Program-made: the position numbers and the translations under genes
Assembly (NCBI RefSeq): GCF_026008515.1
Contig: NZ_BQYM01000015.1
Span: 18,033-82,032, forward strand
Direction of reading: 5' to 3'
From: Hoyosella levis
GTDB lineage: Bacteria; Actinomycetota; Actinomycetes; Mycobacteriales; Mycobacteriaceae
Length of the DNA: 64,000 nucleotides
Part shown: piece by piece, positions 1 to 9,411 of the stretch
Numbering within the stretch: position 1 is the stretch's first letter
How the letters are laid out: every line of letters starts with the position of its first letter
Notes under the pieces: generated by a model
Told to the model about the DNA's origin: nothing
The model's database searches: none
Seen by the model: the letters and a program-made list of their open reading frames with translations, nothing else

Positions 1-1023
1 CCCTTCGACTCCTTCTCCACGAGCGTCCAGCGGTTCGTCGAGCAAGCAGCAGCCGACCCCCAGGTCCTCGCGATCAAGCAGACCCTCTACCGCACATCCG
101 GCGACTCCCCCATCATCAACGCCCTCATCGATGCCGCGGAGGCTGGCAAGCAGGTTGTGGCGCTGGTGGAGATCAAGGCGCGCTTCGACGAGCAGGCCAA
201 CATCAAATGGGCCCGCAAGCTAGAGCAAGCCGGCGTGCATGTCGTCTACGGCCTGGTCGGCCTCAAGACCCACTGCAAGACCTGCCTCGTGGTGCGCCGC
301 GAGGGATCGACGATCCGCCGCTACTGCCACATCGGCACCGGAAACTACAATCCCAAGACCGCCCGCCTCTACGAGGACGTCGGCATCCTCACAGCCGCTC
401 CCGAGGTCGGTGCCGACCTTACCGACCTGTTCAACTCGCTTACCGGCTACTCGCGGGTCGAGCAGTATCGCAACCTGCTCGTCGCGCCGTCCGGCATCCG
501 CGGGGGAATCATCTCCCGCATCGATCGGGAGATCGAGCTCCATCGGGCAGGCAAGCACGCCGGCATCCGGCTCAAGGCCAACGCTCTCGTCGATGAGCAG
601 GTCATCGATGCTCTCTACCGCGCGTCGCAGGCGGGCGTGCCCGTCGATATCGTGGTCCGCGGAATCTGCGCGCTCAAGCCGGGGGTCCCCGGGCTCAGCG
701 AGAGCATCCACGTCCGCTCGATCCTCGGGCGCTTCCTCGAGCATTCCCGCATCTTCCAGTTCCGCGGGGCCGAGGAGTTCTGGATCGGCAGCGCCGACAT
801 GATGCACCGCAACCTCGACCGGCGCATCGAGGTCCTGCTGCGCGTCACCGATCCCCGCAACACCGCGCAGATCAACGACCTCTTCGAGTCCGCGCTCGAC
901 CCCACCACTCGCTGCTGGGTCCTCGGCTCCGATGGCAACTGGGTGGCTGCTCCCGCCGATGGAGAGCAGGTCCGCGACCACCAGGAAGAGATGATCCGTC
1001 GGCACCTGGCAAAAGGTTCGTGA
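1..1023 (+). CDS. ppk1: Polyphosphate kinase PPK1, 3' part
   Basis: This is the C-terminal 340 residues of polyphosphate kinase, which reversibly transfers the gamma phosphate of ATP to polyphosphate. The reading frame is open from base 1, so the gene begins outside the window. The autophosphorylated histidine lies in GLKTHCK (codon at 271-273), and the second conserved histidine lies in the downstream LEHSRIF motif. The stop codon at 1021-1023 overlaps the GTG start of the next gene, which implies translational coupling with the Nudix gene. The same ppk1-mutT1 pairing is known in mycobacteria. The family assignment is secure; only the N-terminal domains cannot be seen. Confidence 0.97.
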   Translation, partial: PFDSFSTSVQRFVEQAAADPQVLAIKQTLYRTSGDSPIINALIDAAEAGKQVVALVEIKARFDEQANIKWARKLEQAGVHVVYGLVGLKTHCKTCLVVRREGSTIRRYCHIGTGNYNPKTARLYEDVGILTAAPEVGADLTDLFNSLTGYSRVEQYRNLLVAPSGIRGGIISRIDREIELHRAGKHAGIRLKANALVDEQVIDALYRASQAGVPVDIVVRGICALKPGVPGLSESIHVRSILGRFLEHSRIFQFRGAEEFWIGSADMMHRNLDRRIEVLLRVTDPRNTAQINDLFESALDPTTRCWVLGSDGNWVAAPADGEQVRDHQEEMIRRHLAKGS

Positions 1024-1967
1024 GCATGGCATCAGGATCCAAGAAGAAAAAGAAGGATAGGTCCAGCGTCCTCGCTGCCGGTGCTGTGCTGTGGCGCCAC
1101 AATGCCAATCACAACCGCGTCGAGATCGCGGTCGTCCACCGGCCCCGCTACGACGACTGGTCATTGCCGAAGGGAAAGCTCGACCCCGGGGAGACACCAG
1201 CAGTCGCCGCGGCACGCGAGATCGCCGAGGAGACCGGCTTCGCGCCCCGGCTCGGGCGCCACCTCATCCGCGTCTCCTACCCCCTCAAGGACGCCAAGCG
1301 CAAGGAAGTCGACTACTGGTCCGCCGAGGCGCTCCACGGCGAGTTCGTGCCCAATGAGGAATGCGACCAGTTGCTCTGGCTCGATATCGACAAGGCCTGC
1401 AAGAAGGTCAGCTACAACCTCGATCGGCGGGTCATCAAGACCTTCACCAAGTCCGCGATTGACGTCACTACGCTGCTGATCGTGCGCCATGCCAGCGCGG
1501 GCAGCCGCCTGGACTTCATCGGCGATGACACCCAGCGCCCGCTCGACGCCACCGGCCGTGCCCAGTCCGAGGCACTGCTACTGCATTTCCTCGCCTTCGG
1601 CGTCACCGACGTGCACTCCGCCGATAGGGTCCGCTGCACCCAGACCGTCGCTCCCATCGCGGACGAGCTCGGCGCCGAGATCGTTATCGAGCCCACCCTC
1701 ACCGAAGAGGCCTACCAGGAAAACCCTGCCGCCGCCCACCAGCGCCTCCTCGAGCTAGCCAAGGCGCCGGGCACGCGCGTGCTCTGCAGCCAGGGCGGCG
1801 TCATCCCTCACCTCACCGAGTGGCTGGCGCGCCGCAGCGGCATCCCGTTGCCGCCCGCGGAGAACGAGAAAGCCAGCCTGTGGGTGCTCACCCTGCTCGA
1901 CGGCTACCTCATCACCGCCGACTACCTGGCATCCCCGATGTCCGGCACAGCGCTCAGCACCACGTAG
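1020..1967 (+). CDS. mutT1: MutT1-type Nudix hydrolase fused to a histidine phosphatase domain
   Basis: The 315-residue protein has two domains. Residues about 15-145 are a Nudix domain with a complete Nudix box at 52-74 (G-x5-E-x7-REIAEETGF). Residues about 150-315 are a histidine-phosphatase domain starting at [10 protein letters not shown] (R156, H157). This architecture is that of M. tuberculosis MutT1 (Rv2985, 317 residues), which removes 8-oxo-dGTP and 8-oxo-GTP and also acts on diadenosine polyphosphates. The lysine-rich N-terminus (KKKKK at 8-12) precedes the fold. The GTG start overlaps the ppk1 stop as GTGA; an ATG six bases further on is an alternative start. The role is in nucleotide-pool sanitation. 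Confidence 0.95.
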   Translation: MSMASGSKKKKKDRSSVLAAGAVLWRHNANHNRVEIAVVHRPRYDDWSLPKGKLDPGETPAVAAAREIAEETGFAPRLGRHLIRVSYPLKDAKRKEVDYWSAEALHGEFVPNEECDQLLWLDIDKACKKVSYNLDRRVIKTFTKSAIDVTTLLIVRHASAGSRLDFIGDDTQRPLDATGRAQSEALLLHFLAFGVTDVHSADRVRCTQTVAPIADELGAEIVIEPTLTEEAYQENPAAAHQRLLELAKAPGTRVLCSQGGVIPHLTEWLARRSGIPLPPAENEKASLWVLTLLDGYLITADYLASPMSGTALSTT

Positions 1968-2030
1968 ATTTTTCCGAACGGCTTCGGGCGCGGGGGTTCC
2001 GCCGCTCACCGCCGGTGGCCGACCGCGAAA

Positions 2031-2073
2031 CAGTGGAAACTTTTCCCGCTTGGAGGGGGAAAAGCTTCCACTG
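2031..2073. terminator. Hairpin between convergent mutT1 and hupB
   Basis: A 17-bp stem (2031-2047 with 2057-2073, one mismatch) closes a 9-nt loop. It lies between two converging genes, so it probably acts as a bidirectional terminator. No U-tract follows on either strand, as is common in actinobacteria. Confidence 0.55.
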
Positions 2074-2127
2074 CGTCGGTCCTGCGCGGTAGTGGTGCCA
2101 GCGCGGAGCTCGCGCAAGCGGTGACTG

Positions 2128-3096
2128 CTAGCTCGACGACTCCTCGCCCGGGGCAGTGCTTGTGCCGGAGGACCCGGAGCCCGTCCGCTTGGCCGGTGCC
2201 TTGCGCGCTGGAGCCTTCTTCGCGGGTGCCTTCTTCGCGGGCGACGAGGCCGAACCAGCTGTCTCGCTCGTCGCGCTCTTGGCTGGAGCCTTCTTGGCGG
2301 GAGCCCTTTTCGCGGGTGCCTTCTTCGCCGGGCCGAGGCCCTCGCCGGCAGCGGCCTTCGCCGGTGCCTTCTTCGCGGCGGCCTTCTTGGCAGCCGGTGG
2401 CTTGGCAGCAGGAGGCTTCGTGGTGGGACCTGATGCGGCGGGATTGTTGGCAGGCTCCTTGGCTGTCGTGCTCGGTGCCGGAGTGCTTGGTACGGACTTC
2501 TTCGCCGGTGCCTTGCGCGCGGGTGCCTTCTTGGCGGCAGCTGTCGTGGACGACGTCGACTTGGCGGGCGCCTTCTTGGCGGGCGCCTTCTTCGCGGCGG
2601 CAGCCTTTGCCGGTGCCTTCTTGGCCGCAGCGGTCTTCGCCGGCGCCTTCTTGGCCGGGGCCTTCTTCGCGGCACTACCGCTGGATGCCTCGACCGCCTT
2701 CGTCGCCGACTTGCGCGGTGCCTTGACGACCGTGGAGCGCGCGGCCTCAGGAAGCGCCGCCTTCTCGCCGGATGCTCCCGCGCCACGCTTGACCGCGGGG
2801 CCTTCCTCGGGGAGCTCTGCCTCGCCGGCCACGAGCGCCTTGAACTGGGCCCCCGGCCGGAACGAGGGAACACTGGTGGGCTCGACGCGCACCGTCTCGC
2901 CGGTGCGGGGGTTCCGCGCCACACGAGCGGCCCGCTTGCGCTGCTCGAATACGCCAAAGCCCGTGATAGTCACGGTCTTTCCGGCATGTACTGCCCGCAC
3001 GATCAAGTCGACTACCGACTCGACGGCTTGCGATGCATTGCGCCGATCCGTGCCCAGTTTCTGGGTGAGGGCATCGACGAGATCCGCCTTGTTCAT
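2128..3096 (-). CDS. hupB: Histone-like nucleoid protein HupB with long Lys/Ala/Pro tail
   Basis: The first 90 or so residues form an HU-family DNA-binding domain (MNKADLV start, TGFGVFE, RNPRTGE and F-x-PG signatures). About 230 residues of low-complexity tail follow, built from PAKKA/APAKK repeats, as in the H1-like tail of mycobacterial HupB/Hlp. At 322 residues it is longer than M. tuberculosis HupB (about 214 residues), mainly in the tail. The ATG at 3094-3096 is preferred because GGAGG lies 6-7 nt upstream; an in-frame start five codons earlier lacks such a site. HupB compacts DNA and is also linked to iron and cell-wall phenotypes in mycobacteria. The repeat-coded tail produces long spurious antisense open frames. 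Confidence 0.95.
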   Translation of the reverse strand: MNKADLVDALTQKLGTDRRNASQAVESVVDLIVRAVHAGKTVTITGFGVFEQRKRAARVARNPRTGETVRVEPTSVPSFRPGAQFKALVAGEAELPEEGPAVKRGAGASGEKAALPEAARSTVVKAPRKSATKAVEASSGSAAKKAPAKKAPAKTAAAKKAPAKAAAAKKAPAKKAPAKSTSSTTAAAKKAPARKAPAKKSVPSTPAPSTTAKEPANNPAASGPTTKPPAAKPPAAKKAAAKKAPAKAAAGEGLGPAKKAPAKRAPAKKAPAKSATSETAGSASSPAKKAPAKKAPARKAPAKRTGSGSSGTSTAPGEESSS

Positions 3097-3232
3097 ACCT
3101 TGCCTCCGCACAGTCTGGCCCCGGTGGCTCCGGCCCCAGTGTTCACGGTAGTTCCGTGATCAGTCCGAGTCTATGTGCCACAGTCAAACTCGCGTGCGGA
3201 GACGGCATAATTCGTCGCGGTATCCAGCAACG

Positions 3233-3835
3233 TCACTCCGTGCGGGCAGGCAGCGTGAGCGGCTTGAACGCCGGCCGGGTCTTCTCGAACTCCTCGATGG
3301 CCTCCTCATGGCGCAGCGTCAGCCCGATGTCGTCGAGCCCCTCGAGCAGCCGCCAGCGGGTGTAGTCATCGATGTTGAAGGTCAGCACGAGCGTTCCCGC
3401 CGTGATGGTGCGGGTCTCGAGATCGACCGTGACCTCCAGGCCCGGCTGCTCCTCGAGGGTCTTCCACAGCAGCTCGACGTCGCCCTGCTCGACCTCGGCA
3501 GCGAGGAGCCCTTGCTTGCCGGAGTTGCCACGGAAGATGTCCGCGAACCGCGACGAGATGACCACGCGGAAGCCGTAGTTCGACAGCGCCCACACCGCGT
3601 GCTCGCGGGAGGACCCAGTGCCGAAGTCGGGCCCGGCCACGAGGACGGAACCACGATCGTAGGGCGGAATGTTGAGGATGAAGGACGGGTCATTGCGCCA
3701 GGCGGCGAACAGCCCGTCCTCGAACCCGGTGCGGGTGACCCGCTTGAGGTAGACCGCCGGGATGATCTGGTCGGTATCGACGTTGGAGCGGCGCAGCGGG
3801 ACGCCGATTCCCGTGTGGGTGGTGAAGGCTTCCAT
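3233..3835 (-). CDS. leuD: 3-isopropylmalate dehydratase small subunit
   Basis: The 200-residue protein matches the LeuD swivelling domain in full length: VDTDQIIPA near the N-terminus, and [17 protein letters not shown] with the substrate-loop serines and arginine. With LeuC it isomerises 2-isopropylmalate to 3-isopropylmalate in leucine synthesis. It lies 80 bp downstream of leuC on the same strand and is probably co-transcribed. The start is preceded by AGGA. Nothing unusual is seen. Confidence 0.97.
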   Translation of the reverse strand: MEAFTTHTGIGVPLRRSNVDTDQIIPAVYLKRVTRTGFEDGLFAAWRNDPSFILNIPPYDRGSVLVAGPDFGTGSSREHAVWALSNYGFRVVISSRFADIFRGNSGKQGLLAAEVEQGDVELLWKTLEEQPGLEVTVDLETRTITAGTLVLTFNIDDYTRWRLLEGLDDIGLTLRHEEAIEEFEKTRPAFKPLTLPARTE

Positions 3836-3915
3836 GGTGTGTTCCTCGCATTGCTTCGTCGGGCTGTTTCGTCGTGGAGAGGCTGCGCCAGCGCTCGATC
3901 GTGCTGGCGGCCCGC

Positions 3916-5358
3916 TCAGTCGAGGTCAGCGGGAGATGCCAGGGTGCCGCGCACAGCGGTCGCGGCGGCCACGAGCGGCGAGACGAGGTGGGTGCGCCCG
4001 CCCTTGCCCTGGCGTCCCTCGAAGTTGCGGTTCGAGGTCGAGGCGCAGCGCTCTCCCGGGGCCAGCTGATCGGGATTCATGCCCAGGCACATCGAGCATC
4101 CCGCTTGCCGCCACTCGGCGCCCGCTGCCTCGAAGATCCGGCCGAGGCCCTCGTCCTCTGCCTGGGCGCGGACGCGCATCGAGCCGGGCACGATGAGCAT
4201 GCGCACTCCCGGCGCTACGGAGCGTCCCTCGAGCACCTCGGCGACGGCGCGCAGGTCCTCGATGCGACCGTTGGTGCAGGAGCCCACGAAAACGGCATCG
4301 ACGGGGATCTCCCGCATCGGGGTGCCGGCGGTAAGGCCCATGTAGTCGAGTGCCTTGGCGGCCGAGTACCGGCTGCCCTCGTCGAGGAACGATTCCGGGT
4401 CGGGGACCGCGTCGCCGAGCGGGATGCCCTGGCCGGGGTTCGTGCCCCAGGTGACGAAAGGAGTGAGGGTGGAGGCATCGATGTAGACCTCCTGGTCGAA
4501 CTCCGCGCCCTCATCGGTGCGGAGCTGGTCCCAGGCAGCGACGGCAGCGTCCCAGTCATCGCCCTGCGGCGCGTGCGGGCGGCCCTTGATGAACTCGTAG
4601 GTCGTCTCGTCGGGGGCGATCATGCCCGCGCGGGCGCCCGCCTCGATGGACATGTTGCAGATGGTCATGCGGGCTTCCATCGACAGGGCGCGGATGGCGC
4701 TGCCGCGGTACTCGAGCACATAGCCCTGCCCGCCGCCGGTGCCGATCTTCGCGATGACCGCGAGGATGATGTCCTTGCTCGTGACCCCTGGCGCGAGCTC
4801 GCCGTCGACGTTGATGGCCATCGTCTTGAACGGCCGCAGCGGAAGCGTCTGGGTAGCGAGCACGTGCTCGACCTCGGAGGTGCCGATTCCCATGGCGAGG
4901 GACCCGAACGCGCCATGCGTGGAGGTGTGGCTATCGCCGCACACCACGGTCATGCCGGGCTGGGTGAGGCCTAGCTGGGGGCCGACGACATGCACGATGC
5001 CCTGCTCGAGATCGCCCATCGGGTGCAGGCGCACGCCGAACTCCTCGCAGTTGCGGCGCAGCGTCTCGACCTGGGTCCGGGAGACCACGTCCGCGATGGG
5101 CTTGTCGATGTCAATGGTGGGGACGTTGTGGTCCTCGGTGGCGATCGTGAGATCAGGGCGCCTGACGGGGCGCCCGGCGAGGCGCAGCCCGTCGAAGGCC
5201 TGGGGGCTGGTCACCTCATGGACGAGGTGCAGGTCGATGTAGATCAGATCGGGCTCGCGCGAGGCGCCCTCGCCGCTGCCATGCACGACGACGTGGTCCT
5301 CCCAGACCTTCTCCGCCATCGTGCGGGGGCCTGGTCGCGCCGACGATGTGTGTGCCAT
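3916..5358 (-). CDS. leuC: 3-isopropylmalate dehydratase large subunit
   Basis: The 480-residue protein is a full-length aconitase-family LeuC. The [4Fe-4S] ligands are visible as one cysteine in [10 protein letters not shown] and two in [21 protein letters not shown] and the C-terminal [12 protein letters not shown] segment are further signatures. The start MAHTSS is chosen because GAGGTGG lies seven bases upstream; an internal ATG (MAEKVW) is an alternative start. It is the first gene of leuCD and is divergent from an IclR regulator 197 bp away, the arrangement seen for LtbR and leuCD in Corynebacterium. Confidence 0.97.
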   Translation of the reverse strand: MAHTSSARPGPRTMAEKVWEDHVVVHGSGEGASREPDLIYIDLHLVHEVTSPQAFDGLRLAGRPVRRPDLTIATEDHNVPTIDIDKPIADVVSRTQVETLRRNCEEFGVRLHPMGDLEQGIVHVVGPQLGLTQPGMTVVCGDSHTSTHGAFGSLAMGIGTSEVEHVLATQTLPLRPFKTMAINVDGELAPGVTSKDIILAVIAKIGTGGGQGYVLEYRGSAIRALSMEARMTICNMSIEAGARAGMIAPDETTYEFIKGRPHAPQGDDWDAAVAAWDQLRTDEGAEFDQEVYIDASTLTPFVTWGTNPGQGIPLGDAVPDPESFLDEGSRYSAAKALDYMGLTAGTPMREIPVDAVFVGSCTNGRIEDLRAVAEVLEGRSVAPGVRMLIVPGSMRVRAQAEDEGLGRIFEAAGAEWRQAGCSMCLGMNPDQLAPGERCASTSNRNFEGRQGKGGRTHLVSPLVAAATAVRGTLASPADLD

Positions 5359-5543
5359 GTCGATTCCACCTCATCCTGGTTCGGGCTCCAGGGATCGCGC
5401 GGTGGGCTGTGCGCGAACCGGAGACCCGGCCTTGCTCCTGGCGGCAGCGCGGTCGCACCGCCGCACGCTGTATCTCAGGGGTTCTTCCTGGCGAAAACCT
5501 GGCCGTTTGCCGCAACCACTAGAAATCTCACCATTCGGAACGC

Positions 5544-5549
5544 TAATAT
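5544..5549 (+). promoter_or_regulatory. -10 box for leaderless IclR mRNA
   Basis: TAATAT ends six bases before the GTG start at 5556, so transcription would begin at or next to the start codon. No ribosome-binding site is present. Confidence 0.6.
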
Positions 5550-5555
5550 CGTCTT

Positions 5556-6257
5556 GTGAGACAGCATAGCGGCATTGGAGTTCTCGACAAAGCCATGACC
5601 GTTCTGCACGCAGTGGCAGACGAACCATGCAACCTCAGCCTACTCTGCGAGCGAACCGGCCTGCCGAGGGCCACCGCGCACCGCCTCGCCGTGGGCCTCG
5701 AGACGCATCGGTTGCTCATCCGCAACTCCCAAGGGCTATGGGCACCCGGGCCCGCCCTCGCCGAGCTCGCTGCCACCGCCAAGGACACCCTCGTCGACGC
5801 CGCCTCCTACGTGCTGCCCCGGCTGCGCGAGATCACCGGCGAGAGCGTGCAGGTATACCGCCGCGACGGGCTCGACCGCATCTGCATCTCCTCGATGGAG
5901 CCACCCACCGGCCTGCGCGACACCGTTCTCGTGGGCACCCGCCTGCCCATGACCGCCGGATCCGGCGCCAAGGTGCTCGCCGCCTGGGCCGACCTTCCCG
6001 TGCAGCGCGCGCTGCTTGCCGAGGCGAAGTACACCGACCGCACCCTCAGCGAGGTGCGCCGCCGCGGCTGGGCGCAATCCATCGCCGAGCGCGAATCAGG
6101 CGTAGCGAGCGTCGCCGCCCCCATCCGCGACAATGCCGGCGCGGTCATCGCCGCCATCTCCGTCTCCGGCCCCATCGACCGCATGGGCCGCAAGCCGGGA
6201 GCGCGCTGGGCCGCGGACCTCCTGGCCGCAGCGGATGCCATCCAGAAGCGCCTCTGA
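5556..6257 (+). CDS. ltbR: IclR-family regulator, LtbR/NdnR-like
   Basis: The 233-residue protein has an N-terminal winged helix (about residues 5-60, with a recognition helix around LPRATAHRLAVGLETHRLL) and a C-terminal IclR effector domain (DRICISSMEPPTGLR, GSGAKVLAAWA). It is divergent from leuCD, matching LtbR of Corynebacterium glutamicum, which represses leuB, leuCD and trp genes, and Rv2989 in M. tuberculosis. The likely role is repression of the adjacent leuCD genes, by inference from family and position. The GTG start appears to be leaderless. The effector is not evident from the sequence. Confidence 0.88.
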   Translation: MRQHSGIGVLDKAMTVLHAVADEPCNLSLLCERTGLPRATAHRLAVGLETHRLLIRNSQGLWAPGPALAELAATAKDTLVDAASYVLPRLREITGESVQVYRRDGLDRICISSMEPPTGLRDTVLVGTRLPMTAGSGAKVLAAWADLPVQRALLAEAKYTDRTLSEVRRRGWAQSIAERESGVASVAAPIRDNAGAVIAAISVSGPIDRMGRKPGARWAADLLAAADAIQKRL

Positions 6258-6362
6258 CCCGGCCCTGCTGCTGGCCTGCTGCGGTGGCGCTCCCCGGGCG
6301 GCGCTCCCGCCCCGCGCGCGCCGGTCTTGCCCCCCCTGGCTGGCTCTCCCCAGGCGGCGCTC

Positions 6363-6465
6363 CTGCCACCCTTGGCTGGCTCCTGCCACCCCTGGGCACA
6401 GCCACCACGGATATATCGGGGGCATCTGTGGGCTAGCCGTGGCAGCGGGCTAGCAAGGGTGGCAG
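6363..6465. repeat. Long imperfect inverted repeat
   Basis: The left arm beginning CTGCCACCCTTGGCTGGC (6363) is matched by the reverse complement of the right arm ending GCTAGCAAGGGTGGCAG (6465). The arms are roughly 35-39 nt with several mismatches, around a centre of about 25-30 nt. It could form a cruciform or RNA hairpin and terminate the upstream regulator gene. Its function is unknown. Confidence 0.55.
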
Positions 6466-6540
6466 CTCTCCAGCCTTCGCGAGCGGCTCGACGCGAGCGA
6501 GCCCCTGCCGCTGCCGCAAAACACGCCAGAAATAGCGAAA

Positions 6541-6568
6541 GGGCCGGATCCTTGAAAGGATCCGGCCC
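6541..6568 (-). terminator. Rho-independent terminator of the tRNA genes
   Basis: A perfect 11-bp stem (6541-6551 with 6558-6568) with a 6-nt loop is followed on the minus strand by the T-rich tail TTTCGCTATTTC. It lies just downstream of tRNA-Glu. Confidence 0.8.
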
Positions 6569-6596
6569 TCGCGTAATCTCCGGAGAGATCTCACTG

Positions 6597-6669
6597 TAGC
6601 CCCGACGGGATTTGAACCCGCGCTACCGCCTTGAGAGGGCGGCGTCCTAGGCCGCTAGACGACGGGGCC
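6597..6669 (-). tRNA. tRNA-Glu (CUC)
   Basis: The minus strand folds into a 73-nt cloverleaf. Acceptor GGCCCCG pairs with CGGGGCU with one G-U pair, the T arm contains GGTTCAAATCC, and the anticodon loop is CCCTCTCAA with anticodon CUC. The CCA end is not encoded. It lies 99 bp downstream of tRNA-Gln and probably shares its transcript. Confidence 0.95.
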
Positions 6670-6768
6670 AGGACTTGGAACGTGTTCGTTCCTTGGTCGC
6701 TCGCTTGGAAGCTCAGCCAGCTTAGCTGGTGATCGTCCGGCAACCAAATCGGTTGCTGTGCGAGCAAG

Positions 6769-6840
6769 CTGGGGTACCAGGACTCGAACCTAGAACGGCT
6801 GAACCAGAATCAGCTGTGTTGCCAATTACACCATACCCCA
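6769..6840 (-). tRNA. tRNA-Gln (CUG)
   Basis: The minus strand folds into a 72-nt cloverleaf. Acceptor TGGGGTA pairs with TACCCCA, the T arm contains GGTTCGAGTCC, and the anticodon stem GCTGA/TCAGC encloses loop TTCTGGT with anticodon CUG. The discriminator base is G and CCA is not encoded. This tRNA is the substrate of the GluRS/GatCAB indirect pathway encoded nearby. Confidence 0.95.
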
Positions 6841-6944
6841 AAGCATTGGGGCGAAGACGAGCTTGACCGTGGAGGCCGAGCGCCTGCGCCCCAAACCGAT
6901 GAACAGGTTAGCAAACCCACTACCGGTTTGACCAAATCGGCAGG

Positions 6945-8423
6945 TCAGGAGAGCGATTCCCGTGCCGATCGGAGCCGGGAGAGGGTGCGTTCCCGCCCAA
7001 GCAGCTCGAGGGACTCGAACAGCGGCGGGCTGATATGGGATCCGGTCGCCGCGACACGAACCGCCCCGAAGGCAACGCGCGGCTTGAGCTCGAGCCCCTC
7101 GATGAGCGCGGACTTCAGCGCCGTCTCGATCGCGCTGGTCTCCCAGCTCGGGAGGCCATCGAGCGCGGCGATCGCGGCATCGAGCACGGGTGCGCTCTCG
7201 GGCTTGAGGTTCTTCCGCGCGGCAGCGGGATCGATCGCGAAGTCCGCTTCGTCGATGTAGAGGAAGCGCAGGAGGCCCCAGGCGTCCTCGAGCACGACGA
7301 TGCGGGTCTGCACGAGGTCGGCGGCAACGGCGAACTCATTGTCCGGGATGCTGGCGGAGAGCCCGAAACGCTCGGAGAGGAAGTCGCGGAGCCGTTGCGC
7401 GAACTCCTCGGGCTCGAGCAGCCGGATGTGCTCGGCGTTGATCGCGTCGGCCTTCTTCTGGTCGAAGCGCGCGGGGTTGGCGGAGACACCGGAGATGTCG
7501 AACGCGGTGACCATCTCGTTGAGCGAGAAGATGTCACGGTCGCCGGAGATGCTCCAGCCAAGCAGCGAGAGGTAGTTGAGGAGCCCCTCGGGGATGAAGC
7601 CACGCTCGCGGTGCAGGAAGATGTTCGACTGGGGATCGCGCTTGGAGAGCTTCTTGTTGCCCTCTCCCATCACATAGGGCAGGTGGCCGAACGCGGGCAC
7701 GGCCTCGGCCACGCCGATGCGCTGGAGGGCTCCGTAGAGGGCGATCTGGCGCGGCGTGGAGGACAGGAGGTCCTCGCCGCGCAAGACGTGGGTGATGCGC
7801 ATGGTGGCGTCGTCGACGGGGTTGACGAGCGTGTAGAGCGGGTCGCCGTTGCCTCGGGTGATGGCGAAATCAGGCACGGTCCCGGCCTTGAAGGTGATCT
7901 CTCCGCGCACGAGGTCGTTCCAGGTGATGTCGGTGGCGGGCATGCGCAGGCGGATGACGGGCTGGCGGCCCTCGGCCCGGAAGGCGTCGCGCTGCGCCTC
8001 GGTGAGGTCGCGGTCGTGGTTGTCGTAGCCGAGCTTGGGATCGCGCCCGGCGGCCTTGTGCCGCTCCTCGACCTCAGCCGGGGTGGAGAACGACTCGTAG
8101 GCCTCGTCGGCGTCGAGCAGCTGACGAACCACGTCGAGGTGGAGCTCGCGCCGCTCGGACTGCCGGTATGGCTCGAAGGGGCCACCGATCTCTGGGCCCT
8201 CGTCCCAGTCGAGGCCGAGCCAGCGCATCGCGTCGAGCAGCGCGAGGTAGGACTCCTCGCTGTCGCGCTGCGCATCGGTGTCCTCGATGCGGAAGACGAA
8301 GTCGCCTCCGTGGTGGCGGGCGAACACCCAGTTGAACAGGGCGGTTCGGATGAGCCCGACGTGCGGGGTGCCGGTGGGCGATGGGCAGAACCGGACACGG
8401 ACGGGGCTGACAGGAGTATTCAT
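6945..8423 (-). CDS. gltX: Glutamyl-tRNA synthetase
   Basis: The 492-residue class I synthetase has the HIGH motif as HVGL at 21-24 and the KMSKS motif as KLSKR at 258-262, followed by the alpha-helical anticodon-binding region. It charges tRNA-Glu. In a GatCAB-containing actinobacterium, with gatA, gatB and gatC in this window, it is expected also to mischarge tRNA-Gln for later amidation. It lies immediately upstream of tRNA-Gln and tRNA-Glu on the same strand, as in M. tuberculosis (Rv2992c). Full length, no anomalies. Confidence 0.97.
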   Translation of the reverse strand: MNTPVSPVRVRFCPSPTGTPHVGLIRTALFNWVFARHHGGDFVFRIEDTDAQRDSEESYLALLDAMRWLGLDWDEGPEIGGPFEPYRQSERRELHLDVVRQLLDADEAYESFSTPAEVEERHKAAGRDPKLGYDNHDRDLTEAQRDAFRAEGRQPVIRLRMPATDITWNDLVRGEITFKAGTVPDFAITRGNGDPLYTLVNPVDDATMRITHVLRGEDLLSSTPRQIALYGALQRIGVAEAVPAFGHLPYVMGEGNKKLSKRDPQSNIFLHRERGFIPEGLLNYLSLLGWSISGDRDIFSLNEMVTAFDISGVSANPARFDQKKADAINAEHIRLLEPEEFAQRLRDFLSERFGLSASIPDNEFAVAADLVQTRIVVLEDAWGLLRFLYIDEADFAIDPAAARKNLKPESAPVLDAAIAALDGLPSWETSAIETALKSALIEGLELKPRVAFGAVRVAATGSHISPPLFESLELLGRERTLSRLRSARESLS

Positions 8424-8513
8424 GGCTCTCTTCGATAATCGGGATGGTGCGGCACGGCCTCGGGCGCCGGTCGCCGGGGCGCTAGAGCTGGGTGACTAGT
8501 GTGCGCCACTGCC

Positions 8514-9299
8514 TCATGCGCGGTCCTGCGCGGTGTTGGTCAGCGTGCCGATTCCCTCGACGGTGACGGAAACGCTTTGGCCCGCGCGAATCGGGCCAAT
8601 CCCCTCGGGGGTCCCGGTCAGGATGACGTCGCCGGGCAGCAGGGTCATGACGCGCGATACCCACTCGACGAGCTCGGGTATCGAGTGAACGAGCAGCGAG
8701 GTGCGGCTATCCTGCATGGTCGTGCCGTCGAGCTCGGTGTGGATGCGCAGGTCGGACGGGTCGAGATCGGTGACGATCCAGGGTCCGAGCGGGCAGAACG
8801 AGTCGAATCCCTTGGCGCGGGTCCACTGCCCGTCGCGGCGCTGGAGGTCGCGGGCCGTGACGTCATTGGCCACGGTATAGCCGAGGATGACGTCCTTGGC
8901 GCGCGCAGCGGGGACGTCGCGGCAGGGGCGACCGATGACGACGGCGAGCTCGCCCTCGTAGTGGACCTCGGCGGATGCGGGCGGCAACAGGATGGGTGCC
9001 CCCGGACTGGTGATGGCGGTGGAGGGCTTCATGAAGATGACAGGTTCCTCCGGCGCCGCTCCCCCCATCTCGGCCGCATGGGCAGCGTAGTTCTTCCCGA
9101 TGCAGACGACCTTGCTGGAGAGGATCGGGGCGAGCAGTCGCACATCCGGCAGGTTCCAGCTCCTGCCCGTGTAGGTGGGTTCGCCGAAGGGATGCTCGGC
9201 GATCTCACGGACAGTGGCGGTGCTCGGATCGGTCAGGGGGTCGCCGTCCACGGAGACGAAGGCGACGCCGTCGGGGGTTGCTACTCGGCCTAGACGCAT
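8514..9299 (-). CDS. Fumarylacetoacetate hydrolase-family protein
   Basis: The 261-residue protein has the FAH catalytic fold in its C-terminal 200 residues: KVVCIGKNYAAHAAEMG, the metal-binding acidic residues in EVHYEGELAVVIG, and GDVILTGTPEGIG. The N-terminal 60 residues are the usual lid region. It matches the Rv2993c class, often labelled 2-hydroxyhepta-2,4-diene-1,7-dioate isomerase. The true substrate is not known; oxaloacetate decarboxylase or acylpyruvase activity is equally possible. A TACCCT box seven bases before the ATG suggests a leaderless transcript. It precedes gltX by 90 bp. Confidence 0.88.
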   Translation of the reverse strand: MRLGRVATPDGVAFVSVDGDPLTDPSTATVREIAEHPFGEPTYTGRSWNLPDVRLLAPILSSKVVCIGKNYAAHAAEMGGAAPEEPVIFMKPSTAITSPGAPILLPPASAEVHYEGELAVVIGRPCRDVPAARAKDVILGYTVANDVTARDLQRRDGQWTRAKGFDSFCPLGPWIVTDLDPSDLRIHTELDGTTMQDSRTSLLVHSIPELVEWVSRVMTLLPGDVILTGTPEGIGPIRAGQSVSVTVEGIGTLTNTAQDRA

Positions 9300-9306
9300 G
9301 CGGTCA

Positions 9307-9312
9307 AGGGTA
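9307..9312 (-). promoter_or_regulatory. -10 box for leaderless FAH-family mRNA
   Basis: TACCCT on the minus strand is separated by seven bases from the ATG at 9297-9299, which places the start site on or beside the start codon. Confidence 0.5.
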
Positions 9313-9411
9313 GCGGGTGCGGTGGGCTCGCGGCACCGGCGCCCGGATGCTAGCGTTCCCTTGAACGGATTTCATATATTAGGATGTGAATCCCACTTGT
9401 TAGGAGTCGCC

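Larger units (their letters stand above)
6258..6596. other. Gene-free repeat-rich spacer
   Basis: No credible gene is seen here. The first half holds degenerate direct repeats of GGCGGCGCTCC and TGGCTGGCTC motifs (about 6285-6390). The middle is a long imperfect palindrome, and the end is the terminator of the tRNA genes. Both are listed separately. Confidence 0.6.

Noticed and set aside
2156..3151. 331-codon open frame antisense to hupB
   Set aside because: It is the mirror of the PAKKA repeats; its translation is a meaningless Ala/Gly/Phe repeat with no start site.
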